DNA from: JAIOTG01 sp964644045
Lineage (GTDB): Bacteria; Patescibacteriota; Patescibacteriia; Patescibacteriales; JAGXOH01
Assembly (NCBI GenBank): GCA_964644045.1
Contig: CAZXUK010000007.1
Span: forward strand, 1 to 56,067
Length of the DNA stretch: 56,067 nt
Reading direction: 5' to 3'
Of the stretch, positions 1 to 7,765 are shown piece after piece (within the stretch, counting starts at the first letter, position 1; every line of letters begins with the position of its first letter). A program made the position numbers and the translations under genes. The notes under the pieces are model-generated. The model was not told the DNA's origin. It worked only from the letters and a program-made list of their open reading frames with translations, and ran no database searches.

Positions 1-2
1 CT

Positions 3-38
3 GGGTAGGACATTTCTATTTCCCCCGGGTAGGACATT
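3..38. repeat. Pair of 12-bp direct repeats at the left edge
   Basis: The 12-mer gggtaggacatt occurs at 3-14 and again at 27-38, 24 bp apart, followed by AT-rich sequence leading into murA. Closely spaced short direct repeats like this are often found at the ends of insertion sequences as transposase-binding sites, so this could be the end of an element that continues left of the window. No transposase is visible, so the mobile-element reading is inference. Confidence 0.4.
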
Positions 39-182
39 ATCATTTCACTGGCACACTATTTTTTAAAATTTTTCCTTTTTCTCCGCTTTTAAGGGCTAAA
101 AATGCTGTTTAGAGGCCTATTTTTGATTGAAAATATTAAAAATATAATATATACTAAAAATAATAAAACTAAAAAAACTAAA

Positions 183-1445
183 ATGTCTAAATTTATTATT
201 CAAGGAAGCGCTTCTTTGTCCGGAGAAATAGAAGTAAACGGAGCTAAAAATTCAGCTCTAAAAATAATTCCCGCTTCCATTCTTTCAAAAGAAAAAATTA
301 CTATTAATAATTTGCCGGAAATAGAGGATATAAAAAATTCCTTGAGACTTATTGAGGATCTGGGTGCAAAAGTTCAAAAAAAGGGAAAAAAGAAAATTGA
401 AATAGATCCTTCCTTGATTAAAAAAACAGAAATATCCCCGAAAAGAGCTAATAAGTTTCGGGCCTCTATAATGTTTGCCGGCCCTTTGCTGGCCAGATTC
501 GGGGAGGTAAAATTCCCTCACCCCGGGGGTTGCGTAATCGGAGCCGGGGGCAGGCCGATTGATATTTTTATGGAAGGATTCCAAGCTTTGGGTGCGGAGA
601 TCAAAGAAAAAGACGGTTTTTATCAACTTAAGGCGCCCAAACTTAAAGGTAATTCCTACTTTTTCCCCCAAATAAGCGTAACCGCCACGGAAAATTTAAT
701 GATGACTGCGGTTTTGGCTCAAGGAACCACTATTTTAAAAAATTGCGCCTTGGAACCGGAAATACAACATTTGGCTGAATATTTGAATGAACAAGGAGCG
801 CAAATCGAGGGGGCCGGCACTTCCACAATAAAAATAAAAGGAGTCAAAAAAATAAAAGCAGGAAATTTTGATATTATGCCTGACAGAATTGAGACCGGTT
901 CTTTTGCTCTTATGTCCGCGGCCACCCGTTCTTCCATAACCATAACTAACTGCCGTCCCGAGCATATAGAAATTCTTCTAACTATTTTTGAAAAAATCGG
1001 AATCAATTTTAGCCAAGGAAAGAACTGGCTTAAAATCAAACCCGCCTCCAAGATCAAACCTTATAGCATAAAAACCCATGAATATCCCGGCTTCCCCACT
1101 GATCTTCAGTCTCCTTACACGGTTCTAATGACCGGAGCCCAAGGAATCAGTATGATCCACGAAACTATTTATGACCGCCGCCTTCTTTATGTGGATATGC
1201 TTTCCCAAATGGGGGCAAATATTATTATGTGCGATCCCCATCGCATAGTAGTAAACGGCCCCGCCCCCCTAAGAGGTAAAAAACTGGAAAGTCCGGATTT
1301 AAGAGCGGGTATAGCCCTGATTATAGCCGCTTTAACCGCTAAAGGAAAAACCGAAATAGGTAATATCGGCCAAATTGATCGGGGTTATGAAAAAATTGAC
1401 GAACGTCTGCAAAAATTAGGGGCCGACATCCAAAGAATAAACTAA
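183..1445 (+). CDS. murA: UDP-N-acetylglucosamine 1-carboxyvinyltransferase (MurA)
   Basis: Cytoplasmic enzyme of the first committed step of peptidoglycan synthesis; it transfers enolpyruvate from PEP to UDP-GlcNAc. The 420-residue protein is full length for the family. The N terminus has the typical GSASLSGEIEVNGAKNSALK region, and the catalytic loop reads HPGGCVIGAGGRPID, with the cysteine that reacts with PEP and is the fosfomycin target. The reading frame is open from an ATG at 102, but the 27 extra residues are lysine/asparagine-rich and lie before the first beta strand, so the ATG at 183 (MSKFIIQG) is preferred. A PEGA protein gene follows 10 bp later and then murI, suggesting a cell-wall operon. 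Confidence 0.95.
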   Translation: MSKFIIQGSASLSGEIEVNGAKNSALKIIPASILSKEKITINNLPEIEDIKNSLRLIEDLGAKVQKKGKKKIEIDPSLIKKTEISPKRANKFRASIMFAGPLLARFGEVKFPHPGGCVIGAGGRPIDIFMEGFQALGAEIKEKDGFYQLKAPKLKGNSYFFPQISVTATENLMMTAVLAQGTTILKNCALEPEIQHLAEYLNEQGAQIEGAGTSTIKIKGVKKIKAGNFDIMPDRIETGSFALMSAATRSSITITNCRPEHIEILLTIFEKIGINFSQGKNWLKIKPASKIKPYSIKTHEYPGFPTDLQSPYTVLMTGAQGISMIHETIYDRRLLYVDMLSQMGANIIMCDPHRIVVNGPAPLRGKKLESPDLRAGIALIIAALTAKGKTEIGNIGQIDRGYEKIDERLQKLGADIQRIN

Positions 1446-1455
1446 AAAAACAAAT

Positions 1456-2817
1456 ATGGTCAGCTTAAGAAGAAAAATTTTTTTTTATATTTTTGTTTTG
1501 CTTTTTTTTATTCTCTCTTTTTATGCAATTACTTATGCCCAAGGATATAAAATAAAATTAACTTTTCCGCCCAATTTAAGCATGGTCCAAAGAACCGGAA
1601 TGATCTTGATAAAAAGCGACCCCGCTGAAGCCCTGGTTTATTTAAACAACCAAGCCCAAAAATCCTTTTTTAAAGAATATCTTTTTGACGACCCCGGATA
1701 TTATAAAACTCCCGCTAAAATAAAACATTTGCTTCCCGGAGAATACGAAATAACACTAAAAAAGGATGGCTACCACCCCTGGCAAGAAAGAATCCGGGTT
1801 TATTCGGGAAAAATAACCACTCTTTCCGACATTCATCTTTTTAAAGAAGAACTTCCCTTGAAAATATCCGAATATAATTTCCGAAAAGAAAATCTGTCTC
1901 CTGATAAAAAATATTTGGTTAACCCGCGGAAAAGGATAATTTTTGATCTGGAAAATCAAAAAGAAATTGAATTTGATTTAAAAAAGGAGGTTTTGAAAAA
2001 GGAAAACAACTCGATTAAATGGTCTCCTCGCTCTAATTGCTTCTTTTGGAATCAAGAATTAATATATCCGGGGAACCCGGGAAAAAACAAGGATCTCTCC
2101 ACTTATTTTTCCGAAAAAACGGAAAAAACGGAATGGGGAGAAAAAGGGGAAAAAATTTATTATCAAGGAGAAAACCATTTTAAAAGTCTGAACCTTGACA
2201 ATTTAAAATCCCAAAAAATAGCGGAAGAAAAATATTCCGATTTTTTAATTAAAGACGACTATTTATTTATTTTAAAAAACGAACAGAATAATCGATTAAA
2301 AGTTAAAAATTTGAATTCCGAAAAAGCTTACCAATCCGTTCGCCTCCCCCGCTCCTCCGGATACGAGATTAAAAATTTTAAAAACGGATTAATACATATT
2401 TATGATCAGGAATATAAAATTCTTTATTTAATACAATTCACACCCCCTCTTTTAAACTTAAAGGAAACCGTTAATAACATAAAATATTACAACTGGTTAA
2501 ATGAGAAAAAAATGATCTATGGAAACAATTTTGAAATTTGGAGTTTGGACCTGAAAAAACGACAAAAAAAGTTACATGGACGAATCAGTGAAAAAATAGA
2601 AAACCTAATAACGCACCCGGAAAGCAACAATATTATCTATTATACCAATAAAAACATTAAAATTATTGATCTGATAAAAGAAAACAAAATAAATATTATT
2701 GAACTGACCGAAATGAATCAAATATCAGAACTTTTAAAAGGGCCGGGTAAAAATGATATTTATTTTAACGGAGAAATCGGCCATCAATCCGGTTTATATA
2801 AACTTAACATTAAATAA
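1456..2817 (+). CDS. Membrane-anchored PEGA-domain protein
   Basis: The 453-residue protein starts with a basic stretch and one hydrophobic segment (about residues 6-28) that would act as a membrane anchor or signal. A PEGA-type domain follows at about 47-125: it contains IKSDPAEALVYLNN, a threonine-proline turn, then LLPGEYEITLKKDGYHPW, which is the diagnostic pattern of that beta-rich domain. The remaining 330 residues are strand-rich with repeated hydrophobic/aromatic strands, perhaps a beta-propeller, but I see no catalytic motif. PEGA proteins are common surface proteins in candidate-phylum bacteria. It lies between murA and murI with 10-bp and 2-bp gaps, so it is probably co-transcribed and acts at the cell envelope. 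Its exact function is unknown. Confidence 0.75.
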   Translation: MVSLRRKIFFYIFVLLFFILSFYAITYAQGYKIKLTFPPNLSMVQRTGMILIKSDPAEALVYLNNQAQKSFFKEYLFDDPGYYKTPAKIKHLLPGEYEITLKKDGYHPWQERIRVYSGKITTLSDIHLFKEELPLKISEYNFRKENLSPDKKYLVNPRKRIIFDLENQKEIEFDLKKEVLKKENNSIKWSPRSNCFFWNQELIYPGNPGKNKDLSTYFSEKTEKTEWGEKGEKIYYQGENHFKSLNLDNLKSQKIAEEKYSDFLIKDDYLFILKNEQNNRLKVKNLNSEKAYQSVRLPRSSGYEIKNFKNGLIHIYDQEYKILYLIQFTPPLLNLKETVNNIKYYNWLNEKKMIYGNNFEIWSLDLKKRQKKLHGRISEKIENLITHPESNNIIYYTNKNIKIIDLIKENKINIIELTEMNQISELLKGPGKNDIYFNGEIGHQSGLYKLNIK

Positions 2818-2819
2818 GT

Positions 2820-3656
2820 ATGATTGGAATTTTCGATTCCGGTTTCGGGGGATTGACCATCTTAAAGAAAATAATAGAGGAAAATCCGGGATATGAATAT
2901 ATATATTTGGGGGATAACGCCCGCGCTCCTTATGGAAGCAAATCAGAGGAGTTGATCTACCAATATACCCGGGAAGCGACAAGTTTTTTAATGGAAAAAG
3001 GGTGCGAGTTAATAATAATCGCTTGTAACACCGCTTCGGCCAAAGCTCTGCGCCAAATTCAACAAAAATGGCTACCTCAAAATCATCCGAATAAAAAGGT
3101 CTTGGGAGTTATTATACCTGTGGCCGAAGCCGCCATTGAAGCCAAAAAAGAACAAAAAGAAAAAGACAAAAAAAGAAAAAACAAAATCGGCCTTATCGGC
3201 ACCCAAGCCACTATTAATTCCCAAACTTACGAACGAGAATTAAAAAAATTGGATTCGAACATAGAAATATTTAGCAAAAAATGCCCCCTCTTGGTTCCCT
3301 TAATTGAAGAGGGCTGGATTGAGAGAAGGGAAACCAAAATGATTTTAAGATATTATCTGCGCGGACTAAAAAGAGAAAGAGTTAATTTTCTAATTTTGGG
3401 GTGCACTCATTACCCGATTTTATTTGAAAAAATAAAAGGTATAATGGGAGAACATTGCCAAATAATCAACCCTCCGGAAGTTATCGCTTTAAAATTAAAG
3501 CAATATTTGGAAAATCATCCGGAAATTGAGAAAAAAATCAAAAAAAATAAAAAAAGGACTTTTTATACCACGGATGATCCGAAAAGATTCAAGTCCTTTG
3601 CCCCTCGGTTTTGGGAACAAAATATTAAAAAAGTCAAAAAAATCAGCTTACACTAA
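2820..3656 (+). CDS. murI: Glutamate racemase (MurI)
   Basis: Converts L-glutamate to D-glutamate for peptidoglycan stems using two cysteines and no cofactor. Both catalytic signatures are present: IIACNTASA around residue 70 and LGCTHYP around residue 200. The N terminus is the family-typical IGIFDSGFGGLTIL, and YLGDNARAPYG follows. Length (278 aa) is normal. A lysine-rich insert near residues 100-120 is AT-driven and probably a surface loop. The start lies 2 bp after the stop of the PEGA gene, supporting translational coupling. The last 14 bp overlap the convergent uppS gene. Confidence 0.93.
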   Translation: MIGIFDSGFGGLTILKKIIEENPGYEYIYLGDNARAPYGSKSEELIYQYTREATSFLMEKGCELIIIACNTASAKALRQIQQKWLPQNHPNKKVLGVIIPVAEAAIEAKKEQKEKDKKRKNKIGLIGTQATINSQTYERELKKLDSNIEIFSKKCPLLVPLIEEGWIERRETKMILRYYLRGLKRERVNFLILGCTHYPILFEKIKGIMGEHCQIINPPEVIALKLKQYLENHPEIEKKIKKNKKRTFYTTDDPKRFKSFAPRFWEQNIKKVKKISLH

Positions 3657-4356
3657 CATCTCCTCCGAATCTTCTTTGCCTACGGGAAAACTCGGCAATA
3701 ATATGATCAACATCTTCCCGGGAAAAATCCGGCCAATATTTATCCAAAAACAAAAACTCGGCATAAGCGGAACGCCAAAGCTGAAAACCGGAAATTCTTT
3801 GCTCTCCCGAAGTTCGCACCACCATATCCAAGGGAGGTAAATCGGAATGATATAAATATTCAGCTAACAGATCCTCGTTTATTTTTTCTTTCTCTGTGCC
3901 TTCCGCTATTATTTTTCGCACCGCATCCACAATTTCAATCTGACCTCCGTAATTTAAACAAAGATTAATCGTACCACCGGTTTTGTCCCGAGTTTTCTTT
4001 TCTAATTCCCGGCATTTTTCAACGATATCTCGAGGAAGATCCTCCTCTCTCCCGCTTACCACAAATCTAAAATTATCCCGAGAGGCCTTTTTCATTTTTT
4101 CTTTAAGCATCTCCCGCAACAAAGTCATTAAATAATCCACTTCTTCTGAGGCGCGATTCCAATTCTCAACTGAAAAAACAAACAAAGACAAAAATTTCAC
4201 TCCGCGAGCAAAAAACCAATCCCCAGCTTGGCTGGCCACTTCCTTTCCTTTATAATGACCTTTCATATGAGAAACTCCTTTCTCTCGTGCCCAACGTCTA
4301 TTGCCATCCAGTATTAACCCCACATGCCTGGGTATTTTATTGATATTTTGAGGCAT
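3643..4356 (-). CDS. uppS: Isoprenyl transferase / undecaprenyl diphosphate synthase (UppS)
   Basis: cis-Prenyltransferase making the C55 lipid carrier for peptidoglycan and for the glycan locus further right. The hallmark HVGLILDGNRRWA near the N terminus carries the catalytic aspartate and the diphosphate-binding arginines; FSVENWNR and the C-terminal RTSGEQRISGF and DKYWPDF motifs are also typical. Length 237 aa is slightly short but complete. It is transcribed alone on -, overlapping the 3' end of murI by 14 bp. In many bacteria uppS is followed by cdsA and rseP; here rseP is about 3.4 kb away. Confidence 0.93.
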   Translation of the reverse strand: MPQNINKIPRHVGLILDGNRRWAREKGVSHMKGHYKGKEVASQAGDWFFARGVKFLSLFVFSVENWNRASEEVDYLMTLLREMLKEKMKKASRDNFRFVVSGREEDLPRDIVEKCRELEKKTRDKTGGTINLCLNYGGQIEIVDAVRKIIAEGTEKEKINEDLLAEYLYHSDLPPLDMVVRTSGEQRISGFQLWRSAYAEFLFLDKYWPDFSREDVDHIIAEFSRRQRRFGGDVSVS

Positions 4357-4371
4357 ATTTAAAATAATAAC

Positions 4372-4398
4372 CCCTTCCCTTTTTAGAAGGGTGTTTTT
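4372..4398 (+). terminator. Possible weak hairpin terminator, or decayed palindromic repeat
   Basis: A six-base stem (ccct­tc at 4372-4377 with gaaggg at 4386-4391) is followed by tgttttt. It could stop transcription coming from murI on +, but murI ends 700 bp earlier. It also resembles a decayed member of the palindromic repeat family at 7.6 and 54.8 kb, which begins with a similar aacccc block. It lies just upstream of uppS on the other strand. Confidence 0.3.
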
Positions 4399-4445
4399 CT
4401 ATAATTAATTAAAATATAATATTAAGCCGAAACGCTCTTGTCAAA

Positions 4446-5099
4446 TCACTTTTTCTTGTGAGCAAGTACCGGGCCTTCTTTCATGTCATGATAAACCCCC
4501 AACAAAAATAAAGTGCCAAAAAAAGAAATAATGCTTATTACCACGAATAAAGGAGCAAATCCGAAACGATAAGCCAAAAAACCTCCCAGGGAAGCGGAAG
4601 CAGCTGTACCCAAATCAATTAAAGTTTGATAAACTCCCCATTCCAGTCCCTCTCTTTCTTTATCTATGTGGCGCGTAAATATGGCCATCCAGGAAGGAAA
4701 AGCCACAGCCGCAAAAAAACCGTAAAATAACTGGACCAAATACAGATGAACAGGGGTCTCTATAAAAATATACAAAAGAGGGACAATAGTAATTCCCAAA
4801 GAACCGAAGACCATGGCCCAAAAATCGTCTTTCTCGCCTTTGTTTTTATCCAAAAAACGCGCAATCGGAACCTGGGAAACACTTTTGGTAAGCAAATAAA
4901 TAGCCGAGGCCAAACCGACTACTTCCACTGTACCGCCTTTAATGCTTTCGGTAATAAAAACCGCGAAAATGGGGGTGATTAAACCAAAACTGGATAAAAG
5001 CAAAATATCGGATAAAGTTAAAAATTTTATTACCGGATTTATCCGATGATGCATTAAATAATAATGCCTCTGGGGCGTTTTTCTATGCATTTTTCTCAT
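4446..5099 (-). CDS. Half-size MFS-type membrane transporter
   Basis: This 217-residue protein has about six hydrophobic segments after a short basic, histidine-rich N terminus. Segment 2 is followed by ARFLDKNKGEKDDF, similar to the MFS loop 2-3 signature (GxLxDrxGrr). FYGFFAAVAFPSWMAIFTRHID resembles helices 4-5 of drug/sugar transporters. Canonical MFS proteins have twelve segments; this has only one half, ends cleanly in a charged tail, and no second half lies downstream. It may be a six-helix protein that pairs as a dimer, or a truncated remnant. It is the last gene of an operon with the DUF167 protein (7-bp gap) and a glycosyltransferase. Substrate unknown. Confidence 0.7.
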   Translation of the reverse strand: MRKMHRKTPQRHYYLMHHRINPVIKFLTLSDILLLSSFGLITPIFAVFITESIKGGTVEVVGLASAIYLLTKSVSQVPIARFLDKNKGEKDDFWAMVFGSLGITIVPLLYIFIETPVHLYLVQLFYGFFAAVAFPSWMAIFTRHIDKEREGLEWGVYQTLIDLGTAASASLGGFLAYRFGFAPLFVVISIISFFGTLFLLGVYHDMKEGPVLAHKKK

Positions 5100-5106
5100 A
5101 AAAGGA

Positions 5107-5370
5107 TCAACAAATTTTAATAATTTTTGTCCGCGTCTTTTTTCCTTTGATTATTTTAACACGATTGCGATCGACCTCCAACTCCCGGGCCAAATAATCT
5201 ATTAACTGCTTATTGGCCCTTCCTTTTTCCGGGTGCGCTTTTAATTCAATTTTTAGAGTACCGTTAGGCATTTTCTCTTTTAAACGGTTGTAAGAGCCGC
5301 CAGGTATTACTTTGATCTCTAAAAAAAATCGATCTTTGCCTTGATTCTGTTTTTTTATTTGGGACCACAT
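5107..5370 (-). CDS. DUF167 (YggU-family) small protein
   Basis: The 87-residue protein shows the DUF167 pattern: FLEIKVIPGGSYNRL near the N terminus, LKIELKAHPEKGRANKQLI in the middle, where the family has a conserved PpvdGkAN block, and a C-terminal VKIIKGKKTRTKIIKI strand. Family members are small alpha/beta proteins of unknown biochemical role. It lies 3 bp downstream of the glycosyltransferase gene and 7 bp upstream of the half-MFS gene, so the three are probably translated from one mRNA. Confidence 0.82.
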   Translation of the reverse strand: MWSQIKKQNQGKDRFFLEIKVIPGGSYNRLKEKMPNGTLKIELKAHPEKGRANKQLIDYLARELEVDRNRVKIIKGKKTRTKIIKIC

Positions 5371-5373
5371 AAG

Positions 5374-6735
5374 TTAAATCTTCAATTCTTTAACCAAAAA
5401 ATCTTCCACCACCTTATAACCGTGATATTTTCTTCCCAAATCAAAATTTTTTTCCAAAATCTTCTCCAATTCCGAACCCCGAAGCCATTTACAGGCCTTG
5501 GCTCTCGCCTTTCTTAAATTCTCGGCCGAAATCCGATATAAACCCTCGTCCCGGGAACAGAGCAATTTATCTCCCAGGGAAATCACTTTATAACCCTCCT
5601 TTTTAATATCTCTTTTAAAAACCGGGTATTCCCAAACCACTATGGGCTTACGGGCAAAAATCGCCTCAATAAATTGATTGCCCCAGCCCTCCCAAATACT
5701 GGGGAAAGTAACCAAATCGGCATAAACATAAGCATCCCACAAAGAATATTTCTTTTTACGGTTCTTGTAAGAACGCTGAACATCGATTAAATCGTTCACA
5801 AATCTGAATTCCACCCCCTTGTCTCGGGCCAATTCCTTGATTTTTAAATAATAATCTCTGTCCGAATCTTCAAAATAACCGGTTAAAACCAGAACTAAAC
5901 GAGAATTTTTACCTATTTTTTTCCTGTTATATAAAGTTTGACCCCGCAAATAATCAAGGCGCTTGTTTAAGGAAGCACAAAAATCAATAGACAACTCAAC
6001 ACCTTTACGGGGAACTATGCGAGTGGCCTGCAAAACCACCAAATCATTATTTTTCACTTTTATTTTGGAAAGAAAATCCTTGTTAAACTCATCTTTTTTC
6101 CAAAAATCCTGTTCAAAATTAAAAATATCGGGAAGAACCACGGATTCGATCCCCCTTCTCCTTTTAAGCTCTCTTCGAGCCAAAGAACTCAAAACTATAT
6201 GTTTAATAAACTTATTCCGGGGAGGAAGGTAAGCATTTACATACTTGCGCAAAAACCCGTTACGGGGCATTCGGAATTCCTTTCTTTCCCAAAAAAAGTC
6301 GTGATGAGTGGCAAGGGTGGGAACTTTAAATTTCTTGATAATATTATCAAAAGCGCGAGCCGCGGAAATATGGCCACCGAAACAAAAAATATTATGAATT
6401 AAAAAATAATCAAATTTCTCCTTCTCACAAATTAACTCCAGTTTCCTTTCTATTAAATCGGATATCTTAAAGATCTTGTCTTCCAATTCCATATTATCAA
6501 AATCCTTTCGCCCGAAATCAACAAAGCCATTCTCCTTAATGGTGGAAATAGCTCCTTCTTCCCATTCCAGCTCATCAATTACATAATCAGCTCCCCTGGA
6601 CCTGGGACCGGCAATCAATTTTACTTCACAGCCATGGGCCTCTAAAATTTGCTTTCTTTTTTTGATCTCTAAAGAAACTCCATCTGTCTTGCCCACGCGA
6701 TAATGACAAATAGCCACCTTCCTCTTTTTAGCCAT
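5374..6735 (-). CDS. Glycosyltransferase, GT-B fold (GT4-like)
   Basis: The 453-residue protein opens with KVAICHYRVGKTDGVSLEI, a donor-loop arrangement seen in GT4-type enzymes that act on small soluble acceptors such as glucosylglycerate. The second Rossmann domain starts near VVLQATRIVPRKGVELSI, and the donor-binding helix region reads FPSIWEGWGNQFIEAIFARK, carrying the conserved glutamates. There is no membrane segment, so it is probably cytoplasmic or peripheral. It heads a three-gene operon (DUF167, half-MFS) outside the main glycan locus. A role in compatible-solute or glycolipid synthesis is possible but not shown; donor and acceptor cannot be named. Confidence 0.75.
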   Translation of the reverse strand: MAKKRKVAICHYRVGKTDGVSLEIKKRKQILEAHGCEVKLIAGPRSRGADYVIDELEWEEGAISTIKENGFVDFGRKDFDNMELEDKIFKISDLIERKLELICEKEKFDYFLIHNIFCFGGHISAARAFDNIIKKFKVPTLATHHDFFWERKEFRMPRNGFLRKYVNAYLPPRNKFIKHIVLSSLARRELKRRRGIESVVLPDIFNFEQDFWKKDEFNKDFLSKIKVKNNDLVVLQATRIVPRKGVELSIDFCASLNKRLDYLRGQTLYNRKKIGKNSRLVLVLTGYFEDSDRDYYLKIKELARDKGVEFRFVNDLIDVQRSYKNRKKKYSLWDAYVYADLVTFPSIWEGWGNQFIEAIFARKPIVVWEYPVFKRDIKKEGYKVISLGDKLLCSRDEGLYRISAENLRKARAKACKWLRGSELEKILEKNFDLGRKYHGYKVVEDFLVKELKI

Positions 6736-6809
6736 ACAAATTTATGTGGAAAAATCTTTAATAATTAAAACTAAACTATATCCTAAATTTTATCATATAT
6801 TAAAAATAG

Positions 6810-6840
6810 AAAAAAGAAGCCCGTGGAGCTCCTTTTTTTC
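6810..6840 (-). terminator. Possible terminator downstream of tRNA-Pro
   Basis: Read on -, a five-base stem GGAGC/GCTTC (one G-T pair) with a seven-base loop is followed by TTTTTTC. It lies about 80 bp beyond the 3' end of the tRNA gene and before the next gene on the same strand. The stem is short, so the call is tentative. Confidence 0.3.
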
Positions 6841-6915
6841 CAGTCAAATCCGGCCTCTTTGTAGAGGCACTACAAAAATCATAAATCCAAAAATCAAAAA
6901 CCTTAAATGAGAATG

Positions 6916-6989
6916 TCGGGGATGCCGGACTTGAACCGGCGACCTCCACAACCCGAATGTGGCGCCCTAGCCATCTGGGCCAATCCCCG
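6916..6989 (-). tRNA. tRNA-Pro (anticodon CGG)
   Basis: The 74-nt gene folds into a full cloverleaf on -: acceptor stem CGGGGAT/ATCCCCG, D arm GCCC/GGGC, anticodon stem CCACA/TGTGG with loop TTCGGGT (anticodon CGG, reading CCG), and T arm GCCGG-TTCAAGT-CCGGC. The discriminator base is A and CCA is not encoded. The C1-G72 pair fits proline tRNAs. A truncated copy of the first 56 nt of the body lies immediately upstream at 7067-7122. Confidence 0.95.
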
Positions 6990-7030
6990 TTTTTTTATTT
7001 AAATATGTTGCTGTTTAAGTTAATGGACTC

Positions 7031-7066
7031 GCCCCGCATTCGCGGGGCGCCCGGCGCATGCCGGGC
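7031..7066. repeat. Two abutting GC-rich hairpins
   Basis: Two perfect 18-nt hairpins lie end to end: gccccgc-attc-gcggggc at 7031-7048 and gcccggc-gcat-gccgggc at 7049-7066, each with a 7-bp stem and 4-nt loop. They are far more GC-rich than the surroundings. The second hairpin ends exactly where the duplicated tRNA sequence begins (7067), so it replaces the 3' part of that tRNA copy. Twin hairpins of this form recall REP-type elements, though only one copy is in the window. Confidence 0.75.
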
Positions 7067-7123
7067 GAACCGGCGACCTCCACAACCCGAATGTGGCGCC
7101 CTAGCCATCTGGGCCAATCCCCA
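7067..7123 (-). pseudogene. Truncated duplicate of tRNA-Pro
   Basis: Positions 7067-7122 are identical over 56 nt to 6933-6988 of the intact tRNA-Pro gene. They cover the 5' acceptor strand (minus its first base), D arm, anticodon arm, variable loop and 5' side of the T arm. The T loop and 3' acceptor strand are absent; a GC hairpin takes their place. Without the 3' acceptor strand it cannot fold as a tRNA. Position 7123 differs from the functional gene, breaking the first acceptor pair. Confidence 0.85.
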
Positions 7124-7192
7124 CTTTCAGGTTTTGTAATTCCTTTAATAAAAAAATATATATTTAAATGTATATTAAAATGTACATTTTTA

Positions 7193-7537
7193 TCATTTGC
7201 TTAAACCTGTTAAAAAATTTAGCAGATAACTAAAAATTGACAAGGCCAAGCTGAATATTAGGGCATTCAAAAAACCGGAAATTTCAAACCCTTGGACCAC
7301 GGAAGAAATTAAAAGAATCAAAAGAGTGTTGATAATAAAAGTAAAAAGGCCGAAAGTTAAAATATTTATAGGCAAAGTCAAAACTATCAAAATCGGTTTT
7401 AAAGTTACATTTAAAAGCCCCAAAAACAAAGCAACCCATAAAGCCGGCCACAGGCCGGCTACTTCCACTCCGGGAACCAAATAGGCTCCTATCAAGATCG
7501 CCGCGGTGGTTGCCAGCCATTTTAATAAAATATTCAT
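7193..7537 (-). CDS. Phage holin family 4 (YvlD-like) membrane protein
   Basis: This small protein (114 aa) has four hydrophobic segments and the family-typical blocks YLVPGVEVAGLWPALWVAL and LLNVTLKPILIVLTLPINIL, with the conserved asparagine-lysine-proline turn. The holin family 4 / YvlD group is widespread in bacteria as chromosomal inner-membrane proteins, and most are not phage genes. No phage genes lie nearby. It is monocistronic; upstream is a region of short tandem repeats and a palindromic element. Confidence 0.82.
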   Translation of the reverse strand: MNILLKWLATTAAILIGAYLVPGVEVAGLWPALWVALFLGLLNVTLKPILIVLTLPINILTFGLFTFIINTLLILLISSVVQGFEISGFLNALIFSLALSIFSYLLNFLTGLSK

Positions 7538-7538
7538 A

Positions 7539-7763
7539 CTTACTTATTTTACTTATTTTACCTTTTATACTTATTTTATTTCCTCTTTTAACCCCCTCTT
7601 AATCTCCCCCTTGAAAAGGGGGAGAAAGAAACCGGTGTTCTTAAAAAAGAGGGGAAAGACCGGAGGTTCCTCCCCTTTCTAAGGGGAGGTTAGGTGGGGT
7701 TTGCTTTCACTTATTTTACCTTTTATACTTATTTTACCTATTTTACCTTTTATACTTATTTTA
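7539..7763. repeat. Palindromic element embedded in short tandem repeats
   Basis: An AT-rich repeat based on acttattttaccttttat appears at 7539-7579 and again, about three units, at 7708-7763. Between them (about 7590-7703) lies a GC-rich element of about 114 bp. Its ends are imperfect inverted repeats (aaccccctc... at left, ...aggtggggttt at right), with inner hairpins at ctcccccttgaaaagggggag and tcccctttctaagggga. The same end motifs recur at 17.6, 44.4 and 54.8-55.0 kb. It looks like a non-autonomous, MITE/REP-like element. The block separates the holin-like gene from rseP. Confidence 0.8.
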
Positions 7764-7765
7764 AA

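Noticed and set aside
102..182. N-terminal extension of MurA from ATG 102
   Set aside because: The 27 residues are a low-complexity Lys/Asn run before the conserved first strand; the ATG at 183 gives the usual length.
7193..7537. Holin-like gene considered as a prophage remnant
   Set aside because: Holin family 4/YvlD members are common chromosomal membrane proteins and no other phage genes are present.
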